64,000 nt of DNA, from assembly GCF_030519375.1 (NCBI RefSeq), contig NZ_JAUMKB010000018.1:1-64000 (forward strand). Direction: 5' to 3'. The notes under the pieces are model-generated. The model made no database searches. It saw only the letters and a list, made by a program, of their open reading frames with translations, and was not told the DNA's origin. Position 1 is the stretch's first letter, and each line of letters begins with the position of its first letter. This DNA comes from Mucilaginibacter tolerans. Lineage in GTDB: Bacteria; Bacteroidota; Bacteroidia; Sphingobacteriales; Sphingobacteriaceae. The position numbers and the translations under genes are program-made. Below are positions 53,590-61,965 of this stretch, in pieces.

Positions 53590-54383
53590 CAGTATGGTTG
53601 TTGTTTTAAAGGGTTTAGGACAACTTTTATATTGCAACCTTTGCCCGGTGAACTGTTTATTGTTGCAGTGCCCCCTATCAAGGCCGCCCGGTTTTCTATG
53701 TTTCTTAATCCTGAGCCACTTTTATTTTCAAGTGTTTCGGCCGAAAAACCAGAACCGTCATCTTCGAGCGTCAAAATAAACAAATCGGTATGATATTGCA
53801 ACATGATTTTCAAATGTGCCGCCCTTGCATGTTTAAGTGTGTTATTCAGTGACTCCTGGAATATTCTGAAAAGTACCAATTCGCGCTGTTCGCCCAACGA
53901 ATAGGAATTCCCTTCCTGAGCAAGCGAAACTTTAATAAGTCCGCTTTTATCTATACGTTCAACTTCGTTTTCAATAGTCCTTATCAACCCCTGCGAGGCG
54001 ATATGCTCAAAGCTTAAACTTTTGGAAAGGTCGCGTAAATCGGTGATACTTTGCGCCACCAGTTCACGTGTTTCAAGCACTTTCCCCTTTTTTTCTTCCT
54101 CAATGCCCCCGGCTATATTTCCAAGAGTCAGTTTTACAAATGAAAGCACCTGGGTGATATTATCATGTATTTCGGTGCTTATATAGTTTAGGGTCTGTTC
54201 CTGAACTTCTAACTGTGTTTTTAAAAGCTCCTGCCTAAAGTTTGCATGCAGCTCTTCCTGCTCCTGCTTATTTTTTAATTGTCTGTTACGATATAAAACA
54301 ACAAAGTATATAATGAAAAGCGTTACAAATGCGAATAAAGCTGCACTGGAGAACACAACCATCCGCACATTTTCATCAAGCAT
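53589..54383 (-). CDS. NarL-type sensor histidine kinase
   Basis: The 264-residue kinase has a single N-terminal membrane helix (about 9-31), a coiled-coil linker, a HisKA_3 domain with phospho-acceptor His73 (STEIHDNITQVLSFVKL), and an HATPase domain with FQESLNNTLKHARA (N box), EDDGSGFS and GSGLRNIENRAALIGG (G boxes). It has no periplasmic sensor domain of its own; the sensing role is probably carried by the polytopic protein upstream, whose gene overlaps its start by eight bases. It phosphorylates the LuxR-type regulator downstream. Confidence 0.95.
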   Translation of the reverse strand: MLDENVRMVVFSSAALFAFVTLFIIYFVVLYRNRQLKNKQEQEELHANFRQELLKTQLEVQEQTLNYISTEIHDNITQVLSFVKLTLGNIAGGIEEEKKGKVLETRELVAQSITDLRDLSKSLSFEHIASQGLIRTIENEVERIDKSGLIKVSLAQEGNSYSLGEQRELVLFRIFQESLNNTLKHARAAHLKIMLQYHTDLFILTLEDDGSGFSAETLENKSGSGLRNIENRAALIGGTATINSSPGKGCNIKVVLNPLKQQPY

Positions 54384-55023
54384 ACTCTGATTTTTTTTCC
54401 TTGTAATTGTTAAGCAGGGCTATACCGGTTAAGATATTTAATATATAATAGCTACCGTACCAAAAATAATATATACCCTCGTCAAACTTAAGTTGGGCGT
54501 AATAATTTGTAAGCCCCAAATTTAGAAACATTGTCGTTGAAAAAAAAAGTATGGAAGTATTGTACCAAAAAATTCCCTGACTGGTAATCATAATTTTTAT
54601 CGGATACAAAAGCATTTGTTTGAATAATAATAGCGAAAATGCAACCAACATGGTGTTAGTAACCATATACAGGAAGGAAGGAAATGCCTTGTAAGCCGGC
54701 TGCAGAAATATTCCGTTAACAAACGCAAAACCAACAATTGCAATTGTTGATATCAAAACGATCTTTTTCATGGTTTTGCTCTGAAAAAGGTAATAGTAGA
54801 TACATGAATAAAAAACATATAAAACCAGGCACTCCAGATGTAACACCAGTGCATTGGTCTTATATAGATGAGCGGAGATTTTAGAACATAAATCTAATAA
54901 TATAGTAATAGGCACTGTAAGAGCCAGAAGCTTAAAAGGTGTGGTTAGCTTTGAATAGCAAACCACACCAATACCAAAAACTATAATTAGCAGTGAAAAA
55001 TTTACGGCTTCCTGTATTGTCAT
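54376..55023 (-). CDS. Polytopic membrane protein of a two-component operon, probable sensor
   Basis: The 215-residue protein has about seven hydrophobic segments (near 6-23, 28-48, 62-80, 86-107, 115-136, 148-168, 186-206), with few charged residues between them. I do not recognise a family. It overlaps the kinase gene by eight bases and follows the small Pro/Cys-tailed gene after 10 bases. The most economical model is a multi-pass receptor that passes a signal to the single-helix kinase. The sequence is Tyr/Phe/Leu-rich and lower in GC than the surrounding genes. Confidence 0.8.
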   Translation of the reverse strand: MTIQEAVNFSLLIIVFGIGVVCYSKLTTPFKLLALTVPITILLDLCSKISAHLYKTNALVLHLECLVLYVFYSCIYYYLFQSKTMKKIVLISTIAIVGFAFVNGIFLQPAYKAFPSFLYMVTNTMLVAFSLLLFKQMLLYPIKIMITSQGIFWYNTSILFFSTTMFLNLGLTNYYAQLKFDEGIYYFWYGSYYILNILTGIALLNNYKEKKSEYA

Positions 55024-55033
55024 TTATTAAGAA

Positions 55034-55363
55034 TTAACCCTGAGTGCAATAGGGCGGACACGGAGGCGGCGGACCATAAGGACCTCCGCTCGAGGTAAAT
55101 GGAGGGGTACTCCCTATTGCCCCTGTATAAAAAATGGTGAAAATGTTGTCTGGGTTTCCAGTTGCCGACGGATCCTTGGCTAATTGAATACTGATACCCG
55201 AGATATCCGGATTGCTGTCGAGGATGTCCTGGATGCTTTTGCGGTCGATGTAAAAACCGTTAAGCAAAGACCCATCTGGCGTCTTTAATCCTGGTCCCCC
55301 GTCTGCAGCATTTTGTTGTTGGTATTCCGCAATCAGGCTTTTGGGGTCATTTGATGATTCCAT
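55034..55363 (-). CDS. Small protein with Gly/Pro/Cys tail, first gene of a two-component operon
   Basis: The 109-residue protein has no signal peptide and no membrane segment. The first part resembles a compact domain with the segments SLIAEYQQQNAADGGPGLKT, GFYIDRKSIQDILDSNPD and IFTIFYTGAIG. The last 22 residues are rich in Gly, Pro and Tyr and contain two cysteines (GPYGPPPPCPPYCTQG). I know no named family. Being the first gene of an operon that continues with a polytopic membrane protein, a kinase and a regulator, it is a candidate intracellular ligand, peptide precursor or partner of the sensor. This role is inference. Confidence 0.7.
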   Translation of the reverse strand: MESSNDPKSLIAEYQQQNAADGGPGLKTPDGSLLNGFYIDRKSIQDILDSNPDISGISIQLAKDPSATGNPDNIFTIFYTGAIGSTPPFTSSGGPYGPPPPCPPYCTQG

Positions 55364-55512
55364 AGTTTTTTAGGTTAGGGTTAATTAATACTGTACAATA
55401 TACGAGCAATGGAATAAAAAGATACACCGTGTTTTCACGGTATTTTGTGTGGAAAACCCAGAAAATATATGTGGAAAAGATGGTCGAAAACAAAGGCCAT
55501 ATACCTAATTGA
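55364..55512. other. Control region of the small-protein/two-component operon
   Basis: The 149 bases between the start of the small-protein gene and the end of the LUD gene are AT-rich. They carry no TAnnTTTG match on the minus strand that I can see. A 70-codon minus-strand frame overlaps both genes and is not credible. Confidence 0.4.
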
Positions 55513-56151
55513 TTAACCATCAAGCAAAAACACAAAAAGCTCTTTGGGGCCGTGTGCACCCAGCACCAGTGTTTTTTCGATGTCGGCAGTCCGGCTCGGA
55601 CCCGTTACTGTAGTAATCATTGAGGGTAATTGATCTTTATATTTTTCTTTGACTAGCTTAAAGCCGTCCTTCAGGTCAAGAACCAACTGTGAAGTGTAAG
55701 CAAAAACGATATGCACTGGGGGATAAATGCTCAAACGGCGTCCGGCCATATCGGAGTTGGATAACATGATGCTGCCATTGCGTGCTACTAATGCTTCGCA
55801 TAAAGTGATACCAACCTCTGCCTGCTCAAAATCTTTTTCAGTTTCAAAATATGGGAACTCATAACGGGTCAAAAACTCTTGCAAGGCAGGCTCCCAGCAA
55901 TAAATCTTATGCCATTTATGCTGATCGGCCAGGTTTAACAGGTTTTCAATTGCCTGTAGTTCATCTTCGCAAAAAACAAACTGTCCTGAAACAGCTGCAA
56001 ATTCTTGCGCAAAAATCACTTCAAGTAATTCGTCAGTAGGGGGATAGTGGGGAAGGTCTTCAAGATTAGGATAAGGGTTATCCCTTTTCTCCAGCAAAGC
56101 TTTGCGGATCTTTTTCAGCAGCTTTTCTTTCGATGTTGTAATGTCCCTCAT
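55513..56151 (-). CDS. LUD-domain (LutC/YkgG-like) protein
   Basis: The 212-residue protein has the lactate-utilisation LUD domain: VFCEDELQAIENLLNL at about 57-72, VGITLCEALVARNGSIML at about 112-129, and TVTGPSRTADIEKTLVLGAHGPKELFVFLLD at the end, where SRTADIE and GAHGP are signature residues. LutC works with LutA and LutB in lactate oxidation, but lone LUD proteins of Bacteroidota, placed after ftsH, have no known role. No lutA or lutB is near. A tandem/inverted AGTC repeat separates it from ftsH. Confidence 0.92.
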   Translation of the reverse strand: MRDITTSKEKLLKKIRKALLEKRDNPYPNLEDLPHYPPTDELLEVIFAQEFAAVSGQFVFCEDELQAIENLLNLADQHKWHKIYCWEPALQEFLTRYEFPYFETEKDFEQAEVGITLCEALVARNGSIMLSNSDMAGRRLSIYPPVHIVFAYTSQLVLDLKDGFKLVKEKYKDQLPSMITTVTGPSRTADIEKTLVLGAHGPKELFVFLLDG

Positions 56152-56155
56152 CTTT

Positions 56156-56242
56156 GAAGTCTGGAGTCTAAAGTTAAAAGTCTTAAGTCATATTGTTTCT
56201 TTGGGGAGAAACGCAAGACTTAAGACTCCTGACTTAGAACTT
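56156..56242. repeat. AGTC-type inverted repeat between ftsH and the LUD gene
   Basis: GAAGTCTGGAGTC...AAGTCTTAAGTC (56156-56189) is mirrored by GACTTAAGACTCCTGAC (56217 on). AGTCTTAAGTC (56179-56189) and GACTTAAGACT (56217-56227) pair perfectly over 11 bp. The core also occurs at 36519-36529 between other genes. Confidence 0.75.
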
Positions 56243-56246
56243 AAAA

Positions 56247-58370
56247 TTATGCTTTATCGCCTTTGGCGTCTTTTTCTTCAGGATTCCTGTTGAATGTTCC
56301 TGAATGGTCAGCAACACCCTCGTGTACAAGGTTTCCAGCAGCTGCGTCCTGGTTGCCCCCTTCCGGGCCATTTACAAACTCGTCATAAGTGGTACGGTGG
56401 TCAAATGGGCGTTTACCTAATATTTCTTCCAGGTCTGATTGGAACAATATTTCTTTTTCCAACAGCTTGTTTGCCAGTTTTTCTAAGCCTTCCCGTTTGT
56501 CGGTAAGTAACTTTTTAGTACGCTCGTACATTAAATTAATCTGGTTGCGTACCTCGGCATCGATCAACTCCGAAGTTTTTTCCGAATACGGCTTGTTAAA
56601 TTGATATTCTCCCTGCGTGTCGTTAAATGATATATTTCCCACCTTGTCGTTCATACCATAAATGGTCACCATAGCATATGCCAACTTGGTAATTCTCTCC
56701 AAATCATTCTGTGCACCAGTTGAGATCTTTCCAAATGTAATATCTTCGGCCACTCTTCCGCCCAATGTCATACACATACCGTCTTCCAATTGCTCGGTAG
56801 TATATAAGAATTGCTCTTTAGGCAGATACTGGGCATAACCCAAAGCAGCAACCCCGCGCGGAACAATGGAAACTTTAACAAGTGGATCAGCATGCTCCAG
56901 AAACCAACCAGCTATGGCGTGACCGGCCTCGTGATAGGCAACGATGCGTTTCTCTTCTGGTGATATGATCTTGTTCTTTTTTTCCAAACCCCCAATCACA
57001 CGGTCGATAGCGTCCTGGAAATCCTGCATATCAACTGCCTCTTTGTTTTTACGGGCAGCTATCAGGGCGGCCTCATTACAAACGTTGGCAATTTCAGCAC
57101 CAGCAAAACCTGGTGTTTGCGCTGATAGTTTTTTTGCGTCGACACCTTCGGCCAGTTTAACAGGTTTCAAGTGCACTTTAAATATTTGTTCGCGGCCAAG
57201 CAGGTCGGGTTTGTCAATAGAAACTTGTCTGTCGAAACGACCCGGACGCAACAAAGCCGAATCCAATACATCCGGGCGGTTGGTAGCTGCCAGGATGATA
57301 ATACCTGAATCGGTACCGAAACCATCCATCTCAACCAACAATTGGTTCAGTGTATTTTCGCGTTCGTCGTTGCCACCTACAATATTGTTTTTACCACGGG
57401 CGCGGCCGATAGCATCAATTTCATCGATAAATATGATACATGGCGCTTTGTCTTTTGCCTGGCGAAACAAGTCGCGCACACGGGATGCACCTACACCCAC
57501 AAACATTTCCACGAAATCGGAACCTGAGAGTGAGAAGAACGGCACCTGTGCTTCGCCGGCAACTGCTTTTGCCAACAATGTTTTACCTGTGCCCGGTGAA
57601 CCGATTAGCAACGCACCTTTGGGGATCTTACCACCCAGATTGGTGTATTTTTTGGGATTTTTAAGGAAATCAACAATCTCCATTACTTCTTGTTTGGCTT
57701 CTTCAAGGCCCGCTACATCATTAAATGTAACGGATACCTGAGCCTCTTTATCAAACAGGGTAGCTTTTGATTTACCGATATTAAATATCTGACCACCCGG
57801 GCCGCCACCACTGCCACCTGACATACGACGCATGATGAATATCCACACAGCAGCAAATAATACCACCATAATGATACCCTGAACCAGCCAGTTTCCTAAT
57901 ATGCTTTCGTGTTGGGTAAACTCAATAGGTGTTTTTTGCGCGTCCGGAAGATCTTTCTCTGCAGTAGATACTGTTTGTTTTAAACTTTCATAAGACGCAT
58001 CAGTAAACTGATACTGTGGCCCATTATTGGTGCCCCCTGTAAAGGTCGTCTTCTGATCACGGACATCATTATATTGCTGCTTGTTAAGGCTTTCTTTCTT
58101 AATGTAAACTTCTACTATAACAAGATCACCATTTTTATAAGCGACCAGTTTTTCGGCATCGTGATTTTTTAATATGTTAGATTCAAAAAACTGGTAACTA
58201 ATAGTTTTTACTACCGGGTTGCTTGATAAGTATCCAACGCCCAGCAACACCAAAATAACAATGGCATAAAGCCACATGATATTAAATTTGGGTGGTTTTG
58301 GGGCCATTTTTTTATTAGGTATTTTCCGTATTGGTTTCGGACTCTCTGATTTATTATCTTTCATCTCCAT
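56247..58370 (-). CDS. ftsH: ATP-dependent zinc metalloprotease FtsH
   Basis: FtsH is the membrane-bound AAA+ protease that degrades misfolded and regulatory membrane proteins. The 707-residue protein has a membrane helix at about 31-48, a periplasmic domain, a second helix near 163-180, the AAA+ module with Walker A GSPGTGKT at 257-264, Walker B FIDEIDA, the arginine-finger region RPGRFDRQ, and the zinc motif HEAGH at 480-484. The C terminus carries a long acidic tail. The long Lys/Pro-rich N-terminal stretch (1-28) is typical of Bacteroidota. It follows rsfS with a 91-base gap holding a strong hairpin and its own -7 box. Confidence 0.98.
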   Translation of the reverse strand: MEMKDNKSESPKPIRKIPNKKMAPKPPKFNIMWLYAIVILVLLGVGYLSSNPVVKTISYQFFESNILKNHDAEKLVAYKNGDLVIVEVYIKKESLNKQQYNDVRDQKTTFTGGTNNGPQYQFTDASYESLKQTVSTAEKDLPDAQKTPIEFTQHESILGNWLVQGIIMVVLFAAVWIFIMRRMSGGSGGGPGGQIFNIGKSKATLFDKEAQVSVTFNDVAGLEEAKQEVMEIVDFLKNPKKYTNLGGKIPKGALLIGSPGTGKTLLAKAVAGEAQVPFFSLSGSDFVEMFVGVGASRVRDLFRQAKDKAPCIIFIDEIDAIGRARGKNNIVGGNDERENTLNQLLVEMDGFGTDSGIIILAATNRPDVLDSALLRPGRFDRQVSIDKPDLLGREQIFKVHLKPVKLAEGVDAKKLSAQTPGFAGAEIANVCNEAALIAARKNKEAVDMQDFQDAIDRVIGGLEKKNKIISPEEKRIVAYHEAGHAIAGWFLEHADPLVKVSIVPRGVAALGYAQYLPKEQFLYTTEQLEDGMCMTLGGRVAEDITFGKISTGAQNDLERITKLAYAMVTIYGMNDKVGNISFNDTQGEYQFNKPYSEKTSELIDAEVRNQINLMYERTKKLLTDKREGLEKLANKLLEKEILFQSDLEEILGKRPFDHRTTYDEFVNGPEGGNQDAAAGNLVHEGVADHSGTFNRNPEEKDAKGDKA

Positions 58371-58379
58371 TTATTAGAT

Positions 58380-58387
58380 CAAACTTA
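58380..58387 (-). promoter_or_regulatory. -7 box (TAAGTTTG) of ftsH
   Basis: Perfect TAnnTTTG on the minus strand, ending 10 bases before the ATG at 58370. It suggests ftsH has its own promoter in the rsfS-ftsH gap, with a leader of only a few bases. Confidence 0.45.
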
Positions 58388-58414
58388 CGATCATTAATTT
58401 ATTATTTGTTATGG

Positions 58415-58447
58415 GAACCGTGCACAAGACGCATGTCTTTACGGTTC
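58415..58447. promoter_or_regulatory. Strong two-part hairpin between rsfS and ftsH
   Basis: GAACCGT (58415-58421) pairs with ACGGTTC (58441-58447), and inside it AAGAC-GCAT-GTCTT forms a second helix. There is no T-run on the minus strand, so it is not a standard terminator. It may be an attenuation, processing or protein-binding site in the rsfS-ftsH transcript. Confidence 0.5.
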
Positions 58448-58461
58448 TGTGACGGAGTTTT

Positions 58462-58836
58462 TTAGGCGCTCTTATAAAATTTGATTTCCGCATCACCCCA
58501 CAAATCCTCTACTCCATAAAACTCGCGCTTGTCGGTTCTGAAAATGTGTACCACTACGTCTATATAATCCAGCAGTATCCACTCTCCGTACTCAAGCCCC
58601 TCTTTGCGCCAGGGTTCCTGTTGTGTTGCTTTAAAAATTTCTTCTTCTACGCTATTGGCTATAGCTTTTACCTGTGTGGACGAATCGGCATGGCAAATCA
58701 CAAAGTAATCAGATACCGAACTAAATATATTTCGAAGGTCTAACCTAACAATATCATTTCCCTTTTTTTCCTGTATACCGTATATAGCCAGTTCAGAAAG
58801 ATAAGCGGACTCACTTAGCACTTTGTTTTTTACCAT
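58462..58836 (-). CDS. rsfS: Ribosome silencing factor RsfS
   Basis: RsfS binds ribosomal protein uL14 and blocks subunit joining when nutrients are short. The protein of 124 residues has the DUF143 core: LDLRNIFSSVSDYFVICHADSS at about 33-54, EPWRKEGLEYGEWILLDYIDVVVHIF at about 78-103, and the ending FYGVEDLWGDA. Start: ATG at 58836, since the frame extends one codon further only through a TTG. The order rsfS-ftsH is conserved in Bacteroidota. It is divergent from birA. Confidence 0.95.
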   Translation of the reverse strand: MVKNKVLSESAYLSELAIYGIQEKKGNDIVRLDLRNIFSSVSDYFVICHADSSTQVKAIANSVEEEIFKATQQEPWRKEGLEYGEWILLDYIDVVVHIFRTDKREFYGVEDLWGDAEIKFYKSA

Positions 58837-58854
58837 CAAAAAGAATTAGTTTTG
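58822..58854 (+). promoter_or_regulatory. Full consensus promoter of birA
   Basis: TTTG (58822-58825) is followed after 21 bases by TAGTTTTG (58847-58854), matching -33 TTTG and -7 TAnnTTTG. The longest frame of birA starts at a TTG (58852) inside the -7 box, so the true start must be further downstream. Confidence 0.6.
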
Positions 58855-58881
58855 AACAATTTAGTTTACACATTATATACA

Positions 58882-59664
58882 TTGCAAAATAACATATTTT
58901 CAGGATTATTTGTTGGACAAAATTTAATCACAATTAAACAAGTTGATTCAACAAACAATTTCCTTAAGAATACTCTGACAAATTCCAAGCCACTTCCTGA
59001 AGGAACGGTCATTATGGCAGAAAGCCAATATGCCGGCCGGGGTCAGCAACAAAACCGCTGGCATAGCGAAGACGGAAAAAACCTGACCTTTAGTATACTT
59101 CTAAACCCGGTTTTTTTGCCCCTGAAGCAACAATTTGACCTGACCAGGGCAATAAGTCTGGGCATTATTAATGCGCTATCTCCTCTTTTAGGCGACCAAT
59201 TAAAAATTAAATGGCCCAATGATATTTATTATGCCGATGACAAACTGGGTGGCATATTAATAGAAAATATGGTACAAAGTGGGAAAATTAAAAATTCTAT
59301 AATCGGCATAGGGCTGAATATTAATCAGGAGAATTTTCCGTTAGAAGTACCTAATGCAGTGTCGTTAAAACAAATCTTACTCAGGGATTACGATTTGAAA
59401 CTAATATTATCAGACATTTGCAAAAATATTGAGGCAGTCTATCTTAATCTGAAGGCAGGCCATTTTGATGTTGTAAGGAAAGATTATCTTGCCCGACTAT
59501 ATTGGCTGAATGAACGAAAAATGTTCAAGGCTAAGGGGCAGATATTTGAGGGAATAATAGAAAGTGTGCGGGAAGATGGGGTATTGATCCTGAACAATGA
59601 ATCGGGGACTTCAGAATATACGCAGAAAGAAATTGAATTTTTGAATAAAACAATCGATAAATAG
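58882..59664 (+). CDS. birA: Biotin--[acetyl-CoA-carboxylase] ligase
   Basis: The enzyme attaches biotin to carboxylase carrier proteins. The protein of 260 residues (from TTG 58882) has the biotin-protein ligase catalytic core: the loop GRGQQQNRWHSEDGKNLTFS near 54-73, IKWPNDIYYADDKLGGILIE near 110-129, and GIGLNINQENFP. There is no N-terminal helix-turn-helix, so it is the non-regulatory class I type. The longer frame from TTG 58852 starts inside the promoter -7 box. No ATG is available near the N terminus; TTG 58882 (LQNNIFSGLFVG) is my choice, by inference. Confidence 0.93.
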   Translation: MQNNIFSGLFVGQNLITIKQVDSTNNFLKNTLTNSKPLPEGTVIMAESQYAGRGQQQNRWHSEDGKNLTFSILLNPVFLPLKQQFDLTRAISLGIINALSPLLGDQLKIKWPNDIYYADDKLGGILIENMVQSGKIKNSIIGIGLNINQENFPLEVPNAVSLKQILLRDYDLKLILSDICKNIEAVYLNLKAGHFDVVRKDYLARLYWLNERKMFKAKGQIFEGIIESVREDGVLILNNESGTSEYTQKEIEFLNKTIDK

Positions 59665-59672
59665 AAACTGAA

Positions 59673-60125
59673 ATGAAAAAACTATTGCTTTTGATGACCG
59701 TATTGCTGATCAATGCGGCTTCTTATGCACAGATAGAAACACCGGTGAAATGGTCATATGCAGCCAAGAAATTAAGCAACAATGAAGCTGTAGTATTTTT
59801 GCGTGCCACCATACAAGATGGATGGCATATCTATTCGCAAAATGTCGGAGATGGCGGACCTATCAAAACCTCGTTCAAGTTTACGCCAACAAAAGAGTAT
59901 ACGCTGGTTGGTAAGACAAGTGAGCCTACACCTATCAAAAAATATGAAGATGCGTTCAAGATGAATGTAACCTACTTCGAAAAAACCGTTACTTTTCAGC
60001 AAAAAATAAAATTAAAAGCAGGCAATGTGGCGGCCATAAAAGGCCAGCTGGAATACATGACCTGTAATGACAAAAAATGCCTTCCGCCGGAAGATGTTGA
60101 TTTTTCAATTCCATTAGGTAAATAA
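59673..60125 (+). CDS. Stand-alone DsbD N-terminal (alpha) domain protein
   Basis: The 150-residue protein has a signal peptide (LINAASYAQ, cleavage near 19) and a beta-sandwich domain matching nDsbD (DIQDGWHIYSQNVGDGGPI type pattern at about 47-65, then EYTLVGKTSEPTP). Two cysteines close to the C terminus, C131 and C136 (MTCNDKKCLPPED), correspond to the redox pair that nDsbD uses to pass electrons to periplasmic partners. The next gene, eight to fourteen bases downstream, carries the membrane and thioredoxin parts, so the DsbD enzyme is split. Confidence 0.88.
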   Translation: MKKLLLLMTVLLINAASYAQIETPVKWSYAAKKLSNNEAVVFLRATIQDGWHIYSQNVGDGGPIKTSFKFTPTKEYTLVGKTSEPTPIKKYEDAFKMNVTYFEKTVTFQQKIKLKAGNVAAIKGQLEYMTCNDKKCLPPEDVDFSIPLGK

Positions 60126-60139
60126 AACCCCTGGTGAAA

Positions 60140-61864
60140 ATGACATCTTCGATCTCAAAAAGCTATATAAAAACGATATGGTTAGCCCTTTTTACGGTAA
60201 TTGTCATATCGTTTACCGGAAATAACAAGGCATACGCCTTTCAAAAAAAGCAGGCTGACACGGTTTCCACGAGTGATGTCCAGTTTACGGATATCCCTAC
60301 TGCAGCCGATAGCATAGCTGCCCGGAAAAAGGCTGCCGTTGAGGCTGCAAAAGCAAAACCTGCCACCCAAACAACTGTAGCTAAACCAGAAGCACCAAAA
60401 ACATTGTGGCAGATTTTTATCGAAGGCTTACTGGGCGGATTTACAGCATTATTGCTGCCATGTATCTATCCTTTGCTTCCTTTAACAGTAAGTTTCTTTA
60501 CTAAACAAAGCGGCACCAGGGCAGGCGGGATATTTAAATCTGTTATTTACGGCTTGTCAATCATTATCATATATGTGACATTAGGGCTGCTCATCACTAT
60601 TGCATTTGGGTCGGATGCGTTGAATGCCTTATCGACGAATGGTATTTTTAATATATTTTTCTTCCTGCTGCTAGTTGTTTTTGGTGTTTCTTTCCTCGGA
60701 GCCTTCGAAATTGTTTTGCCAAGCTCACTGGCAAACAAATTAGACCAGAACTCGGACCGGGGTGGAATGATCGGCATATTTTTCATGGCATCAACCCTCG
60801 TTGTCGTATCATTTTCATGTACAGGACCAATCATCGGAACACTGCTGGTTGACGCTGCATCCAAAGGCGAACGGCTTGGCCCGGCTATGGGTATGCTTGG
60901 TTTTTCTGTTGCGTTGGCTATACCGTTTACCATATTTGCCTTATTCCCTTCTATGCTCAAAACCTTACCAAAATCAGGTGGCTGGCTTAACAGTGTGAAG
61001 GTTGTATTAGGGTTTTTGGAATTAGCATTTGCTTTAAAATTCCTATCGAATGTTGATTTAGCTTATCACTGGAACTGGTTCGATCGTGAAATATTTCTAT
61101 CCCTTTGGATAGCCTTAGGGCTCTTGCTGGGCTTATATCTTATCGGCAAGATCAAATTTTCGCATGATAGCGAAGTCACTCATATATCTGTGCCGAGGTT
61201 CTTTATCTCCCTTATCGTATTTGCCTTTGTTATTTACATGATACCCGGCTTGTGGGGAGCGCCATTGAAATCGATCAGTGCGTTTTTGCCTCCTCCGGCA
61301 ACACAGGATTTTGATCTATCCCGTGATCCTGGCGGATCGGCCTCAGCACCTCTTCAACAAACCTCTATAAAAGAGCATAAGTATGCCAACAATTATCTCC
61401 GCATAAAAACACGCGGCCTCGATGCCTGGTATGATTACGATCAGGCATTACAAGTATCTAAAGAGTTGCATAAACCGATTATTATTGATTTTACAGGGTT
61501 CAATTGCGTGAATTGCCGTAAGATGGAAACTAAAGTATGGTCTGATCCGGTAGTTTTTAAGCATTTGCGTGACGATTTTGTACTGCTTCAGTTGGTTGTT
61601 GATGACAAGGCGGAGTTAACTGCAAACGAGCAGTTTGTATCAGGTTATAGCGGCAAGAAAATCACCACGCTGGGAGGGAAATGGAGCGACGTGGAAGCGT
61701 CCCGTTTTAACTCAAACTCACAGCCTCTTTACGTAATGCTGGATAGTGATGGCAACCTGTTGAAGGATAAAGATGGCAAAGAAATTCAGCCTTCGCCGGC
61801 GGATTATGACATTGCCAGCTATACAAAATTCCTCGAAAGCGGTATCAATGCTTACAAAAAATAG
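60140..61864 (+). CDS. DsbD-type thiol-disulfide interchange protein, membrane and thioredoxin domains
   Basis: The protein of 574 residues moves electrons from cytoplasmic thioredoxin to the periplasm. An N-terminal helix and a Lys/Ala-rich region (1-85) come first, then an eight-helix membrane domain with the two redox cysteines C108 (LPCIYPLLPL) and C227 (SFSCTGPIIG), then a thioredoxin-like domain with CVNC at 456-459 (TGFNCVNCRKMETKVW). The nDsbD domain is encoded separately just upstream. ATG 60140 is preferred to GTG 60134. Together the two genes form a complete DsbD pathway. Confidence 0.93.
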   Translation: MTSSISKSYIKTIWLALFTVIVISFTGNNKAYAFQKKQADTVSTSDVQFTDIPTAADSIAARKKAAVEAAKAKPATQTTVAKPEAPKTLWQIFIEGLLGGFTALLLPCIYPLLPLTVSFFTKQSGTRAGGIFKSVIYGLSIIIIYVTLGLLITIAFGSDALNALSTNGIFNIFFFLLLVVFGVSFLGAFEIVLPSSLANKLDQNSDRGGMIGIFFMASTLVVVSFSCTGPIIGTLLVDAASKGERLGPAMGMLGFSVALAIPFTIFALFPSMLKTLPKSGGWLNSVKVVLGFLELAFALKFLSNVDLAYHWNWFDREIFLSLWIALGLLLGLYLIGKIKFSHDSEVTHISVPRFFISLIVFAFVIYMIPGLWGAPLKSISAFLPPPATQDFDLSRDPGGSASAPLQQTSIKEHKYANNYLRIKTRGLDAWYDYDQALQVSKELHKPIIIDFTGFNCVNCRKMETKVWSDPVVFKHLRDDFVLLQLVVDDKAELTANEQFVSGYSGKKITTLGGKWSDVEASRFNSNSQPLYVMLDSDGNLLKDKDGKEIQPSPADYDIASYTKFLESGINAYKK

Positions 61865-61907
61865 CGCAGAGCCAAAAATAAATGTAAATTCGCGCTGAAA
61901 AATGATA

Positions 61908-61922
61908 GTGTTATTATAACAC
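61908..61922. promoter_or_regulatory. Perfect palindrome in the pfkA leader region
   Basis: GTGTTAT-T-ATAACAC is a 7-bp perfect inverted repeat with one central base, 75 bases before the pfkA ATG. Its form suits a dimeric repressor or activator site, for example CRP/FNR or LacI-like; the protein is unknown. Confidence 0.35.
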
Positions 61923-61965
61923 AAATCATATTTTGATAAGGTTTTTTTGCGTTTATTAAGTTGAG

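Noticed and set aside
55347-55559. 70-codon minus-strand frame bridging the LUD gene and the small-protein gene
   Set aside because: It overlaps both neighbours out of frame and its composition is that of AT-rich non-coding DNA.
56944-57741. 265-codon plus-strand frame opposite ftsH
   Set aside because: Its length comes from the constrained codon use of the AAA+ and protease motifs on the other strand. The translated sequence is Ser/Pro/Arg-rich without a domain.
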